A model generated the notes under the pieces. The model ran no database searches. It was given only the letters and a program-made list of their open reading frames with translations, and was not told the DNA's origin. From NCBI RefSeq assembly GCF_004117875.1, contig NZ_RAHW01000003.1:514333-578332 (forward strand): a DNA stretch of 64,000 nucleotides. Direction: 5' to 3'. The DNA is from Geomonas oryzae. Its GTDB lineage: Bacteria > Desulfobacterota > Desulfuromonadia > Geobacterales > Geobacteraceae. This document shows, one piece after another, positions 34,890 through 49,577 of the stretch. Position 1 is the stretch's first letter, and each line of letters begins with the position of its first letter. The position numbers and the translations under genes are program-made.

Positions 34890-37499
34890 ATGGCCAAGAA
34901 AATCAGCGACTACGGCATCATCGGGAACATGCAGTCGGCGGCACTTGTCGGTCAGGACGGCGCCATCGACTGGCTCTGCCTGCCGCGCCTGGACTCCCCG
35001 AGCGTCTTCGCGGCGCTCCTGGACGAGGAGCGCGGCGGCACCTTCTCGGTCACCCCGGAGGGGGAATGGGATTCCCTTCTTTCCTACGAGGAGGACAGCA
35101 ACGTGCTGGTCGGGAGGTTCCGCACCCGTGGCGGCAGCTACACCCTCACCGATTTTCTCACCCTCCCCGAGCCGGACGCGGCCGGGGGAGAGCGCGACTT
35201 CGTGCTCCTGCGCCTCGTCAAGGTGGAGCGGGGAACGGTCGAGGTCCGCGTCCGTTTCGCCCCCCGGTTCGACTACGGCAGGACCGTCCCCGAGCTAGCC
35301 CTCTTCCCCGGGCGCGGCGTGGTCGCAGCGGCGGGGGGGGCGTGCCTCGCCCTCTCCTCGACGCGCCCCCTCGCCGTGCATGCCGGGGAAGCCGCCGGGG
35401 TCTGGAAACTTCGGGCCGGGGAGCGGGCCGTGCTCCGCCTGCATTACGGCGCGCCCGAGCCGGATCCCCTTCCCGAGGGGCGCGCCGAGCAGCTCCTGGT
35501 GCGGACGCTCGCCTTCTGGCGCGACTGGCTGCACCAAAGCGGCACCGGCTTTTACAACGAGCTCGGTCCGCACCGCACTGCGGTGATCCGCTCGCTCCTT
35601 ACGCTGAAGCTACTCTGCTTCGAGCCGCAGGGGACCATGGCGGCCGCGGCCACCACCTCGCTTCCCGAGGAGATCGGCGGGGTGCGCAACTGGGATTACC
35701 GCTACTCCTGGGTGCGCGACACCTGCATGGCGCTCACCGCCATGTTCGAGGTGGGGCACGTCGAGGAGGTGCAGGGGTACCTCGACTGGCTCGAGCAGGT
35801 GATCAGGAAGGGAAGGCGAGGCGAGCTGCAGGTGATGTACCGCATGGACGGCTCCTCCGACCTTGCCGAGGCGTCGCTGCCGCATCTTGGCGGCTACCGC
35901 GAGTCGCGGCCGGTGCGGGTGGGAAACCTCGCCGCCCGTCAGAAGCAGTTCAGCATCTACGGCCACGTGCTGATCGCCGCCAATCTCGTGGCGAGCAAAA
36001 ACCGCGGCATCGATCCGGAACTGTGGCACGGCCTGACCCTCATGTGCGACTTCGCCCGGGACCACTGGCGCGAGCCGGACTCGAGCATCTGGGAGATGCG
36101 CGGCGGGACGCGCCACTTCGTCCACTCGAAGGCTATGTGCTGGGTCACCCTGGACCGCGGGCTGCGCATCGCGCGGCACCTGGGGCTTGCACCCGGCTCC
36201 GGCTGGGAGGAGCCGCTAAAGGAGATCAGGGACGAGGTGCTCGCCCGCGGCTGGAGCCCGCGCCTGCAGTCCTTCGTGCTCGACTACGACGGCGAGTGCC
36301 TCGATGCGAGCGCCCTCCTCATGTCGATAAACGACTTCATCGAGTACGACGATCCCATGATGCTCGCCACCGTCGACGCCCTGCGCCGCGACCTCGCCCT
36401 GGACGGCTTCCTCTACCGCTACCGGGGCGACGACAGCCTACCGGGGCAGGACGCCACCTTCCTCGCCTGCACCCTCTGGCTCGTCACGAACCTCGCAAAG
36501 CAAGGGGAGATCGAGGAGGCCGACCTCCTCCTCTCCCTGGTGGACCAGGTGGGGGGACACCGTCACCTCCTCGCCGAGGAGTACGACCCTAAGTGGCGGG
36601 AGCAGCTCGGCAACTTCCCCCAGGCTTTCAGCCACGAGGCGTACCTCGTCGCGGCGACCGCGGTGGCGAACGCCCGCGCCGACGAGCGGAGAAAGCCGCT
36701 GCACGAGCGGGTGCTCGCCCCGGAACCCTCCGGCGGGCCGGCGCCGGACGCCGAGGAGATGGCAGCGCTCGCGGCCGAGGCGGCCACCCTTTGTGCCCCC
36801 CACCATCCCGACTACCGGGAGCTTGCCCGAAGCGGCATGGGGGAGCGCTTGGCCTCGCTCCTCTCCCGCCTGGCCGTTTTCCCCCTGGAGCGCCTGAAGA
36901 CGAGCGGGGAGAAGATCTCCTTTTGGTGCAACCTGCACACCCTGCTCGTCCTTTACGGCATCCTCTCCCTTAAGGTGCGCAGCTCGGTGCAGGAGGTGCC
37001 GCGCTTTTACCGCAGGGTGGGGTGCCGCATCGGCAAGGAGGAGTACAGCGCGGAGGTGGTGCTGCACGGCATCCTGCGCGGCAACCGCCCGGCACCGGGG
37101 CGGCTCATCCCGCCGCTTTCCCCCGGAGACCCGCGCCTTGCCCACGCCGTTCGTCCGGGGGATGCGCGCGTTCTTTGCGCCGCCTTCACCGGGACGGTCT
37201 CCTCCCCCGCCGTCACCGTTTTGTCACCGCGCGCCCTGGATAAGGAACTGGACACCGCGGTCCGGCGCTACCTGGAGCGTGAGGCGCACTTCGATCCCGC
37301 CGGGAAAAGGCTCGTCCTGCCGCGTCTTTTCCGCTGGTACGACGAGTTGGGAAAAACCGGGCACGACGCGGCCGTCTTTGCGGCGGACTTCGCCGGGGAA
37401 GAGATCGCGCAAGAGATCAGGGAGCACCCGGAATCCTTCCGCCTGGAGTACGCGCCGTACGACTGGCGGCTGGCCCGCGACGAGGGGGAAAAGCGATGA
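34890..37499 (+). CDS. GH15 glucoamylase/trehalase fused to a DUF547 domain
   Basis: An 869-aa cytoplasmic protein. Residues 1-205 are the trehalase-like N-terminal beta domain (ISDYGIIGNMQSAALVGQDGAIDWLCLPR). About 215-610 are the GH15 (alpha/alpha)6 barrel, with GGVRNWDYRYSWVRD, catalytic acid Glu in SSIWEMRGG, and the second catalytic Glu in LLAEEYDP followed by QLGNFPQAFSHEA. GH15 enzymes of this type (about 600 aa) hydrolyse trehalose or alpha-glucans. The extra about 250 residues match DUF547: ISFWCNLHTLLVLYGIL, then DARVLCAAFTGTVSSP and KRLVLPRLFRWYDEL. I know of no established GH15-DUF547 fusion. ATG 34890 follows GAGGCGGCG. The stop overlaps the next gene by 4 nt. Confidence 0.9.
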   Translation: MAKKISDYGIIGNMQSAALVGQDGAIDWLCLPRLDSPSVFAALLDEERGGTFSVTPEGEWDSLLSYEEDSNVLVGRFRTRGGSYTLTDFLTLPEPDAAGGERDFVLLRLVKVERGTVEVRVRFAPRFDYGRTVPELALFPGRGVVAAAGGACLALSSTRPLAVHAGEAAGVWKLRAGERAVLRLHYGAPEPDPLPEGRAEQLLVRTLAFWRDWLHQSGTGFYNELGPHRTAVIRSLLTLKLLCFEPQGTMAAAATTSLPEEIGGVRNWDYRYSWVRDTCMALTAMFEVGHVEEVQGYLDWLEQVIRKGRRGELQVMYRMDGSSDLAEASLPHLGGYRESRPVRVGNLAARQKQFSIYGHVLIAANLVASKNRGIDPELWHGLTLMCDFARDHWREPDSSIWEMRGGTRHFVHSKAMCWVTLDRGLRIARHLGLAPGSGWEEPLKEIRDEVLARGWSPRLQSFVLDYDGECLDASALLMSINDFIEYDDPMMLATVDALRRDLALDGFLYRYRGDDSLPGQDATFLACTLWLVTNLAKQGEIEEADLLLSLVDQVGGHRHLLAEEYDPKWREQLGNFPQAFSHEAYLVAATAVANARADERRKPLHERVLAPEPSGGPAPDAEEMAALAAEAATLCAPHHPDYRELARSGMGERLASLLSRLAVFPLERLKTSGEKISFWCNLHTLLVLYGILSLKVRSSVQEVPRFYRRVGCRIGKEEYSAEVVLHGILRGNRPAPGRLIPPLSPGDPRLAHAVRPGDARVLCAAFTGTVSSPAVTVLSPRALDKELDTAVRRYLEREAHFDPAGKRLVLPRLFRWYDELGKTGHDAAVFAADFAGEEIAQEIREHPESFRLEYAPYDWRLARDEGEKR

Positions 37500-38590
37500 G
37501 AAACGTGGTGGAGAGGGTCGAGGTGAAGGCGTACCGCATCCCGACCGAGGAGCCGGAGTCCGACGGCACCTGCCTGTGGGACGAGACCGTAATGGTCGCG
37601 GTGCACCTTTACTGCAAGGGGGTGCGCGGCTTCGGCTACAGCTACGCGCACGAGTCGGCGGCGACGCTCATCCGCGACCGGCTCGGCGAGCTCGTGCGCG
37701 GGCGGGACCCCTTCGACATCCCCGGCTGCCGACTCGCCCTTAACGGTGCGCTGCGCAACCTGGGGGACGCCGGCATCGGCATGATGGCCGTCTCCGCGGT
37801 GGACGCAGCGCTTTGGGATCTGAAGGCGCGCCTTTTAGAGCTCCCGCTCGTCTCGCTCTTAGGGGGCGCGCGCGAAAGCGTCCCGGTCTACGGCAGCGGC
37901 GGCTTCACCTCCTACACGGTCGAGAAACTCGAACGTCAGCTCTCCGGCTGGGCGGAGCGCGGCATAACCCGGGTGAAGATGAAGGTGGGGCGTGACCCCG
38001 TGGCCGACCCGGAGCGCGTCGCCGCCGCGCGTCGGGCGATCGGGCAGGAAACCGGGCTCATGGTGGACGCAAACGGCGGCTACGCCAGAAAGGAGGCGCT
38101 GCGCCTTGCCCGCCTCTTCGCCGCGCAAGGGGTCGACTGGTTCGAGGAGCCGGTGTCGCACCGGGACCGGGAAGGGCTGCGCCTGGTGCGGGACTTGGCC
38201 CCGGAGGGGATGGAGGTCTCAAGCGGCGAGTACGGCTTCAACGCGCGCTACTTCCTCGACCTTTTGCGTGACGGCTGCGTCGACGTCATGCAGGCCGACG
38301 CCACGCGCTGCGGGGTCACCGGCTTCCTGGAGGCCGCCGCCCTCTGCGAGGCCTGGCACATCCCCCTCTCCTCGCACTGCGCCCCCGCCCTGCACCTGCA
38401 CCTTTGCTGCACCGCGACGTCGGTGCGCCACCTGGAATACTTTCACGACCACGTCCGGATCGAGCGGAGGCTCCTCGAGGGGGTGGTGGAGCCCCACGAG
38501 GGCTCCCTCTTCCCCGATTTGACGCGCCACGGCCACGGCCTGTCCCTTCGGGAGGACGAGGCGAAGCGCTTCGAGATCCGACCGCTGTAA
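37496..38590 (+). CDS. Enolase-superfamily enzyme, mandelate racemase subgroup
   Basis: A 364-aa enzyme with the two-domain enolase-superfamily layout. Catalytic Lys-x-Lys is in RVKMKVG (about 161-165). Metal ligands are Asp in MVDANGG, Glu in WFEEPV and Glu in VSSGEYG. The His-Asp dyad (VMQADATRCG and PLSSHCAP) is characteristic of the mandelate racemase/sugar-acid dehydratase subgroup. Such enzymes abstract the alpha proton of a carboxylate, and the substrate cannot be told from sequence. It overlaps the GH15 gene by 4 nt and precedes a 2-hydroxyacid-type dehydrogenase by 13 nt, so a sugar acid or hydroxyacid substrate is plausible. Confidence 0.9.
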   Translation: MRNVVERVEVKAYRIPTEEPESDGTCLWDETVMVAVHLYCKGVRGFGYSYAHESAATLIRDRLGELVRGRDPFDIPGCRLALNGALRNLGDAGIGMMAVSAVDAALWDLKARLLELPLVSLLGGARESVPVYGSGGFTSYTVEKLERQLSGWAERGITRVKMKVGRDPVADPERVAAARRAIGQETGLMVDANGGYARKEALRLARLFAAQGVDWFEEPVSHRDREGLRLVRDLAPEGMEVSSGEYGFNARYFLDLLRDGCVDVMQADATRCGVTGFLEAAALCEAWHIPLSSHCAPALHLHLCCTATSVRHLEYFHDHVRIERRLLEGVVEPHEGSLFPDLTRHGHGLSLREDEAKRFEIRPL

Positions 38591-38603
38591 CACCGGAGGA
38601 ACC

Positions 38604-41510
38604 ATGAAGAAAAGGGAAACAAACGAGAGCGAGCTGCAAGGCATGAACGCGAAGGCCCTGGAGGCGGCGCTCAGGGAGGCGGTCGACGGCGAGGTCCGTT
38701 TCGACGATACGAGCCGCGCCCTCTACGCGACCGACGCCTCCAACTACCGCCAGATACCGATCGGCGTGGTGCTGCCGAAAACGACCGACGCCGTGGTTAG
38801 GACCCTGGAGGTCTGCCGACGGCACGGCGCCCCCGTGGTCTCGCGCGGCGGCGGCACCGCCCTTTGCGGGCAGACCTGCAACGCCGCCGTCGTCATCGAC
38901 CACTCGAAGTACCTGCGCGGCATCCTCGAGATCGACCCGGAAAAAAGGACGGCGCGGGTGCAGCCGGGGGTCGTCCTCGACCGGTTGCGGGAAGAGACCG
39001 AGAAGTTTCACCTCACCTACGGCCCCGACCCCGCCACCCACACCCACAACACCTTCGGCGGCATGATCGGCAACAACTCCTGCGGCATCCACTCGGTGAT
39101 GGCGGGGCGCACCGCGGACAACGTCATCGAGATGGAGGTGATCACCTACGACGGCGTGCGCATGAAGGTCGGGGCGACTCCCGAGGAGGAGCTCACCCGC
39201 ATCATCGCGGCAGGCGGCAGGCGCGGCGAGATCTACGCCGGACTGCGCGCGCTGCGCGACGACTACGCGGAGCTCATCCGGCGCCGCTACCCGAAGATCC
39301 CGCGCCGCGTCTCCGGCTTCAACCTGGACGACCTCCTCCCCGAGAACGGCTGCAACGTGGCGCGCGCCCTGGTCGGGACCGAGGGGACCTGCATCACCGT
39401 CCTCGAGGCGACGGTGCGCCTCGTGCACTCACCGCCGGCGCGCACCCTTTTGGTGCTAGGCTACCCGGACGTCTTTTCCGCCGCCGACCACGTGAGCGAG
39501 CTGATGGCGTTCGAACCGGTGGGGCTCGAGGGTCTCGACGAGCTCCTCATTCACTTCATGAAAAAAAAGAGGCTGCACCCGGAGGACGTGCAGCTCCTCC
39601 CCGAGGGTAAGGGGTGGCTTCTGGTCGAGTTCGGCGGCGACACCAAGAAGGACGCGGACCAAAAGGCGCGCCGGGCGATGGAGAAACTCGGCAGTAAGGC
39701 GAATCCCCCCTCCATGAAGCTCTTCACCGACGCGGGTGAGGAGAAGATGGTCTGGGAGGTGCGGGAATCGGGGCTTGGCGCCACGGCGAACGTCCCGGGG
39801 GTCCCGCTCGGGTGGCCCGGATGGGAGGACGCCGCCATCCCCCCCGAGAAGCTCGGCCCCTACCTGCGCGAGTTCCGCGCCCTGCTCGACCGGCACGGGC
39901 TCATCGCCTCGCTCTACGGCCACTTCGGCCAGGGGTGCATCCACTGCCGCATCTCCTTCGACCTCTTCACCCACGAGGGGGTGGCGAACTTCATGGCCTT
40001 TCTGGACGAGGCGACCGACATGGTCGCTCGTTACGGCGGCTCCTTCTCCGCGGAGCACGGCGACGGGCAGTCGAAGGCGATGTACCTGGAGAAGATGTAC
40101 GGCCCGGAGCTCGTCGAGGCCTTCCGACGCTTCAAGGAGCTTTGGGACCCGGAATGGAAGATGAACCCGGGCAAGGTGGTCGAGCCTTACCGCCCCGACC
40201 AGAACCTGAGGCTCGGCACCGATTACAACCCGTGGCAGCCCGAGACCCGCTTTCGCTACCCGCAAGACGACGGCAGCCTGCCGCGCGCCGTCTTGCGCTG
40301 CGTCGGCGTCGGCAAGTGCCGCCGCGACCGCGACGCCTTCATGTGCCCGAGCTTTCTCGCGACCCTCGAGGAAAAGCACACGACCCGCGGGCGCGCCCGC
40401 GTCCTTTTCGAGATGTTCCGGGGCGACTTCCTCTCCGACCGCTGGCGAAGCGCGGAGGTGCTCGACGCGCTCAAGTACTGCCTCTCCTGCAAGGGGTGCA
40501 AGACCGACTGCCCGGTGAACGTCGACATGGCGACCTACAAGGCGGAGTTTCTGTACCACCACTACCGGCACCGGCTGCGCCCCCTCGCCGCCTACTCCAT
40601 GGGGCTCATCGGCATCTGGGGCGTTATCGGGGGGAGGTTTCCCGCCCTTGCCAATTTCGCCGGCCAGACCCCGGGTTTGCGCGCGATCACCAAGGCGGTC
40701 GCCGGGATCGCTAAGGAGCGGAGCATGCCGCGCTTCGCCGACGAGAGCTTCACCTCCGGGTATAAAAAGACGGCGCACGCAGCGGAAAAGGGACGCCCGG
40801 TCCTTCTCTACCCGGACCTCTTCAACGACTGTTTCTTCCCCGAGACCCTGCAGGCGGCCGCCGAGCTCTTGGGGCACTACGGCCTGCGGGTGATCGTCCC
40901 GGAAAAGCGCCCCCCCGCGGTCCGCCCCCCCATCGACTACGGCATGCTCGATTACGCGAGGAAAAAGATCCTGCAGGCGGTCGACGAGCTGCATCCCTAC
41001 GTGCGCGACGGGATACCGGTCCTCATCCTCGAGCCCAGCACCGCGGCGGTCTTTCGCGACGAGCTTCCCGAGCTCTTCCCGGAGCACGAGGACGGCAAGC
41101 GGGTGAGCGCCCTCACCTTTACCGTCGCCGAGTTCATGAAGAGAGAGGGGCTCGTCCCGCCGAAACTCCAGGGGAGGATCATTTACCACGCCCACTGTCA
41201 CCAGAAGGCGCTCTTGAACCCCGAGGCGGCCCGGGAACTGATCGGCAGGATGGGGCTGATCCTCATCGAGCCCCAGAAAGGTTGCTGCGGCATGGCCGGC
41301 TCCTTCGGCTTCGAGAAGGAGAAGTACCAGATCTCCATGCGCATAGGCGAGCTCGGGCTCTTACCCGCGGTGCGCGACGCGCTCCCCACCGACTACATCG
41401 TGGCGGACGGCTTTTCCTGCCGCACCCAGATCCTGCAGGCGACCAGCCGCAAGCCCATGCACCTGGTCGAGCTCATGCTCCTCGCCATGAAGCTGGGCAA
41501 CCCCGCGTAG
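38604..41510 (+). CDS. YdiJ-like FAD-linked 2-hydroxyacid dehydrogenase with Fe-S domain
   Basis: A 968-aa fusion of a GlcD-type FAD-binding dehydrogenase and a GlpC-type iron-sulfur half, close in size to E. coli YdiJ (a D-2-hydroxyglutarate dehydrogenase). The FAD_binding_4 part has VSRGGGTALCGQ and FGGMIGNNSCGIHS. The C-terminal oxidase domain has YGHFGQGCIHCRIS and FSAEHGDGQSKA. The Fe-S part has CVGVGKCRRDRDAFMCPS and CLSCKGCKTDCP (about 625-635). One CCG domain (HAHCHQKAL, KGCCGMAGSFG) follows. It feeds electrons from a D-2-hydroxyacid to the quinone pool or a ferredoxin. ATG 38604 follows GGAGGAACC. It is last in the operon with GH15 and the enolase-superfamily gene. Confidence 0.92.
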   Translation: MKKRETNESELQGMNAKALEAALREAVDGEVRFDDTSRALYATDASNYRQIPIGVVLPKTTDAVVRTLEVCRRHGAPVVSRGGGTALCGQTCNAAVVIDHSKYLRGILEIDPEKRTARVQPGVVLDRLREETEKFHLTYGPDPATHTHNTFGGMIGNNSCGIHSVMAGRTADNVIEMEVITYDGVRMKVGATPEEELTRIIAAGGRRGEIYAGLRALRDDYAELIRRRYPKIPRRVSGFNLDDLLPENGCNVARALVGTEGTCITVLEATVRLVHSPPARTLLVLGYPDVFSAADHVSELMAFEPVGLEGLDELLIHFMKKKRLHPEDVQLLPEGKGWLLVEFGGDTKKDADQKARRAMEKLGSKANPPSMKLFTDAGEEKMVWEVRESGLGATANVPGVPLGWPGWEDAAIPPEKLGPYLREFRALLDRHGLIASLYGHFGQGCIHCRISFDLFTHEGVANFMAFLDEATDMVARYGGSFSAEHGDGQSKAMYLEKMYGPELVEAFRRFKELWDPEWKMNPGKVVEPYRPDQNLRLGTDYNPWQPETRFRYPQDDGSLPRAVLRCVGVGKCRRDRDAFMCPSFLATLEEKHTTRGRARVLFEMFRGDFLSDRWRSAEVLDALKYCLSCKGCKTDCPVNVDMATYKAEFLYHHYRHRLRPLAAYSMGLIGIWGVIGGRFPALANFAGQTPGLRAITKAVAGIAKERSMPRFADESFTSGYKKTAHAAEKGRPVLLYPDLFNDCFFPETLQAAAELLGHYGLRVIVPEKRPPAVRPPIDYGMLDYARKKILQAVDELHPYVRDGIPVLILEPSTAAVFRDELPELFPEHEDGKRVSALTFTVAEFMKREGLVPPKLQGRIIYHAHCHQKALLNPEAARELIGRMGLILIEPQKGCCGMAGSFGFEKEKYQISMRIGELGLLPAVRDALPTDYIVADGFSCRTQILQATSRKPMHLVELMLLAMKLGNPA

Positions 41511-41682
41511 GAAATCGTCCTACATATCATTAGGACCAGCCTCGCTAGCTCGACGCCGTGACACTGTGTTAAAGTTCGGCCCAAAGCTTTCAAAGTGTCG
41601 GCGCAATGTTACAATGACTGTCAGAAACAGGCGATCATGGTCGTCACACAGAAGGCTCGCTCTCATTCCTTTCGGAGCTACC

Positions 41683-42306
41683 TTGAGATTCATCTGCACA
41701 GTCATTACTCTGCTCTCTCTTGCCATCGCCCTTCCGGTTCATGCCGAGGAGCATCAAAAGTTCACCGAGCTCGCGGGGACCCGCGCCCTGATCAGCCAGC
41801 TGCGCGCAGGCGGCTTCGTGCTTTTCATGCGGCACGCGCCGACCGACAGCAGCAAACCCGACCAGTTCCCCCTCACCGACCCAAACGACTGCTCGAAGCA
41901 GCGCCCCCTGATCGAGGAGGGGCGCCAGGTCGCCCGCTTCCTCGGGGAGACGCTGCGCCGGGGGAGAATCCCAGTGGACGAGGTCTACGCGGGACCGCTT
42001 TGCCGGACGAGGGAGACCGCACTTGCCGCCTTCGGGAATTTCAAGGTGAGTCAGAAACTGATGACCACGACGAACCTCACCACCGAAGAAAAAGCTCCGT
42101 ACCTGGATGAGTTGAGGCGCCTGCTCTCGTCACCGGTGCCAAAGGGAAACCGTGTCATCGTCGGGCACGCGCCAAACCTCGCCGACCTGATCGGTTACTT
42201 CCCAAGCCCCGAAGGGGCAATCGTCGTGTTCCAGCCCATGGGCAACGGCCGTTTCAACTACCTCGCCACCATCCCCCCCGCCGCCTGGCCCAAGCTGATC
42301 AAGTAG
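41683..42306 (+). CDS. Exported histidine-phosphatase (phosphoglycerate-mutase fold) protein
   Basis: A 207-aa protein. The histidine phosphatase core shows the RHG-like motif FMRHAPTD (catalytic His about 47), Arg in CRTRETA and a second catalytic His in [11 protein letters not shown] 41683 is chosen because CGGAGC lies 4 nt upstream and the product then begins with a clean signal peptide ([21 protein letters not shown]). In-frame starts at 41566 and 41614 have no ribosome site. With this signal the enzyme is periplasmic, so a SixA-like role on cytoplasmic Hpt domains is unlikely even though a hybrid kinase gene starts 14 nt downstream. The substrate is unknown. Confidence 0.78.
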   Translation: MRFICTVITLLSLAIALPVHAEEHQKFTELAGTRALISQLRAGGFVLFMRHAPTDSSKPDQFPLTDPNDCSKQRPLIEEGRQVARFLGETLRRGRIPVDEVYAGPLCRTRETALAAFGNFKVSQKLMTTTNLTTEEKAPYLDELRRLLSSPVPKGNRVIVGHAPNLADLIGYFPSPEGAIVVFQPMGNGRFNYLATIPPAAWPKLIK

Positions 42307-42320
42307 AGGGAGTGGTTTCC

Positions 42321-47512
<5,192 letters not shown>

Positions 47513-47516
<4 letters not shown>

Positions 47517-48643
47517 ACGAGGAAGCCATGGCGGAAACGACACTCATGCGCCCGACGGTCCTCGTCGTGGACGACACACCGGACAACATCTCCATCATGT
47601 GCGACCTTTTGAAGGGGCTCTACCACGTCAAGGTGGCGCCAAGCGGAGAGAAGGCGCTGCGCATCGCCCGTTCCGGCGCACCGCTCGACCTGATCCTGCT
47701 GGACATCATGATGCCCGACATGGACGGCTACCAGGTCTGCCGCGAGCTGAAGGCTTCATCCGAGACCCGGGACATCCCCGTCATCTTCCTCACCGCCCGC
47801 AGGAACATCGACGACGAGCGGCGCGGCCTCGAGCTGGGCGCGGTCGACTACATCACCAAGCCGATCAGCCCCCCCACCGTGCTCGCTCGCGTGCAGACCC
47901 ACCTGAACCTGAAAGCCGCCAGTGATTTCTTAAAGGACAAGAACCTCTTCCTCGAGCGGGAGGTGGAACGGCGCGCCAAGGATCTCCGTGCGGTACAGGA
48001 AGTGACCATCATGGCGCTCGCCACCCTGGCCGAAACGCGGGACAACGACACCGGAAACCACCTGCGCCGCACCCAGTGCTACGTGAAGGCGCTGGCGGAG
48101 AAGTTGCGGGACCATCCGCGTTTTTCGCGCGAGCTGACCGACGCCAACATCGCCCTCCTTTTCAAGTCGGCGCCGCTGCACGACATCGGCAAGGTCGGCA
48201 TCCCAGACCGGATCCTGCTGAAACCGGGGCCTCTGGAACCGGAGGAGTTCGAGGTCATGAAGAGGCATACGCTGATCGGCTGGGGCGCGCTCGAGTCGGC
48301 CAAGCAGTCCCTTGGGACCCAGGCGGAGTTTCTGTGCCTGGCCGAAGAGGTCGCCCTCTCGCACCATGAAAGGTGGGACGGTTCCGGCTATCCCGGGCGT
48401 CTGGCCGGTGACGCCATCCCGGTGTCGGCCCGTCTCATGGCGGTCGCCGATTTCTACGACGCCCTGATCAGCTGGCGCGTCTACCGCCCCGGCCTTCCCC
48501 ACGAGAAGGTGGTCGGCATGATAAGCGAGGCAAAAGGAACCCATTTCGACCCGGACGTCGTCGACGCCTTTCTGGAACTGCAGGAGCATTTCAGGGAGAT
48601 CGCACGGCGTTTCGCGGACGACGGCGGGAAGATGCCGTCATAG
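47513..48643 (+). CDS. REC-HD-GYP response regulator (cyclic di-GMP phosphodiesterase)
   Basis: A 376-aa regulator. The receiver has DDT (20-22), phospho-Asp in [14 protein letters not shown] (about 64), Thr in FLTARR and Lys in ITKPI (about 115). A coiled linker leads to an HD-GYP domain (about 160-360): [24 protein letters not shown] (the HD metal site), [13 protein letters not shown] (the GYP signature) and DFYDAL. HD-GYP domains hydrolyse c-di-GMP to GMP or pGpG. All metal-binding motifs look intact. ATG 47513 is preceded by GGAGGGGGAGGC and overlaps the giant kinase, making a coupled two-component c-di-GMP pathway. Confidence 0.94.
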
Positions 48644-48862
48644 CCGTCAACGCCCGGTCTCATAGTTTCGTCACCCTCCCCCTTTCCACTTTACGAACCG
48701 ACCGTCTCTCTGAAAGAAGCTCCTTGTTTGTATGACAAAAAGGTGTACAATTCGAACAAACGTTCGATCCACCACGGACAGATGCCTCACGCCCTTCAGT
48801 TGCAAACATCAAACGGTGAAGCACCCGCCCGCAATGTCACAGCAAACAGAAAGGAGTCAATC

Positions 48863-49117
48863 ATGTCCACGAAAGCAAACACAACGGTACGCATGTTCGG
48901 AGCGCTGCACACGGTGCGCAAAAACAGGGGACTGCCGTCGCAGGCGGAAGTTGACGTTCCCGAGGATGGGGTGAGCGCCGCCTCAATCGCGCACGATCTC
49001 GATCTCCCGATGGAAAAAGTGGAAGCGGTCTTCGTGAACCACCGTGTCTACACCCTCGACCACAAAGTGAAGCCCGGTGACAGTGTGGCCTTCATCCCCA
49101 CCGGCATCCCGTTCTGA
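48863..49117 (+). CDS. MoaD/ThiS-like beta-grasp protein without C-terminal Gly-Gly
   Basis: An 84-aa ubiquitin-like protein: VRMFGALHTVRKN strand, VDVPEDGVSAASIAHDLDLP, VFVNHRVYTLDHKVKPGDSVAFIP. The usual MoaD/ThiS sulfur carriers end in Gly-Gly, which is adenylated and thiocarboxylated; this one ends PTGIPF, so it cannot act as a classic sulfur carrier unless processed. ATG 48863 follows AAAGGAGTCAATC; a longer frame from 48728 is not supported. It is a single gene with an inverted repeat (TCGAAC-AAAC-GTTCGA at 48753-48768) upstream. Confidence 0.82.
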   Translation: MSTKANTTVRMFGALHTVRKNRGLPSQAEVDVPEDGVSAASIAHDLDLPMEKVEAVFVNHRVYTLDHKVKPGDSVAFIPTGIPF

Positions 49118-49248
49118 GTCCATCTCGCCTCCCTCTCCACCTGCAGTCCTCAGCAGGCCGGAGAGGGAGAGGGAGAGGGGGAAGCCGCCGTCATCCTGAG
49201 CCCACCGCCCCCTCCTCGCCTTTTCCCGTTTCCCTCTTCTCCACGAAA
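49118..49248. other. Gene-free stretch with a purine-rich hairpin
   Basis: CTCCCTCTCC-ACCTGC...GCAGG-CCGGAGAGGGAG (about 49131-49171) forms a long imperfect stem just after the MoaD-like gene and may terminate it; no T tract is present. Confidence 0.4.
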
Positions 49249-49480
49249 TCTCCGGGCCGTCCTCAAGTCGTACATCACCGAGTTTGTGATGGCAGTAGTC
49301 ACATCGTTCCTACGCTCCAGCGTGGGAACGCAAAGCCTCGGACGCTCCGGCGTCTGCTTAGGGACGCTGGAGCGTCCCTAACGTGCGTTCCCACGGTGGA
49401 CCGTAGGAACGATCTCAACTTTGCGAAGGGGGAGCCTGTCCCCCGTAGCCTTGGCGAAGTGGGAACAGGGGGATTTGCCT
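49249..49480. repeat. Mosaic intergenic repeat (R3 + R2 units)
   Basis: Positions 49249-49415 are a second copy of the 24936-25103 repeat, with the same TCGTTCCTACGCTCCAGCGT arm but a decayed right arm (CGGTGGACCGTAGGAACGAT). It is joined directly to R2 (49419-49480), which matches 454-516. Confidence 0.8.
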
Positions 49481-49577
49481 TGCTCGAATAGCAAACGCTC
49501 ACCGCGCAGGATGCCCTTTCCGCGAACCCTGCTAGACTTAAGCCTCGTGTTTTCAAGGGACGAAAGGAGGAGGCGCG

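Noticed and set aside
49320..49345. CGCAAAGCC string resembling part of a GEMM (cyclic dinucleotide) riboswitch
   Set aside because: It lies inside repeat R3, where the other copy reads differently (AACGAAAGCCC), and the rest of the aptamer is absent.
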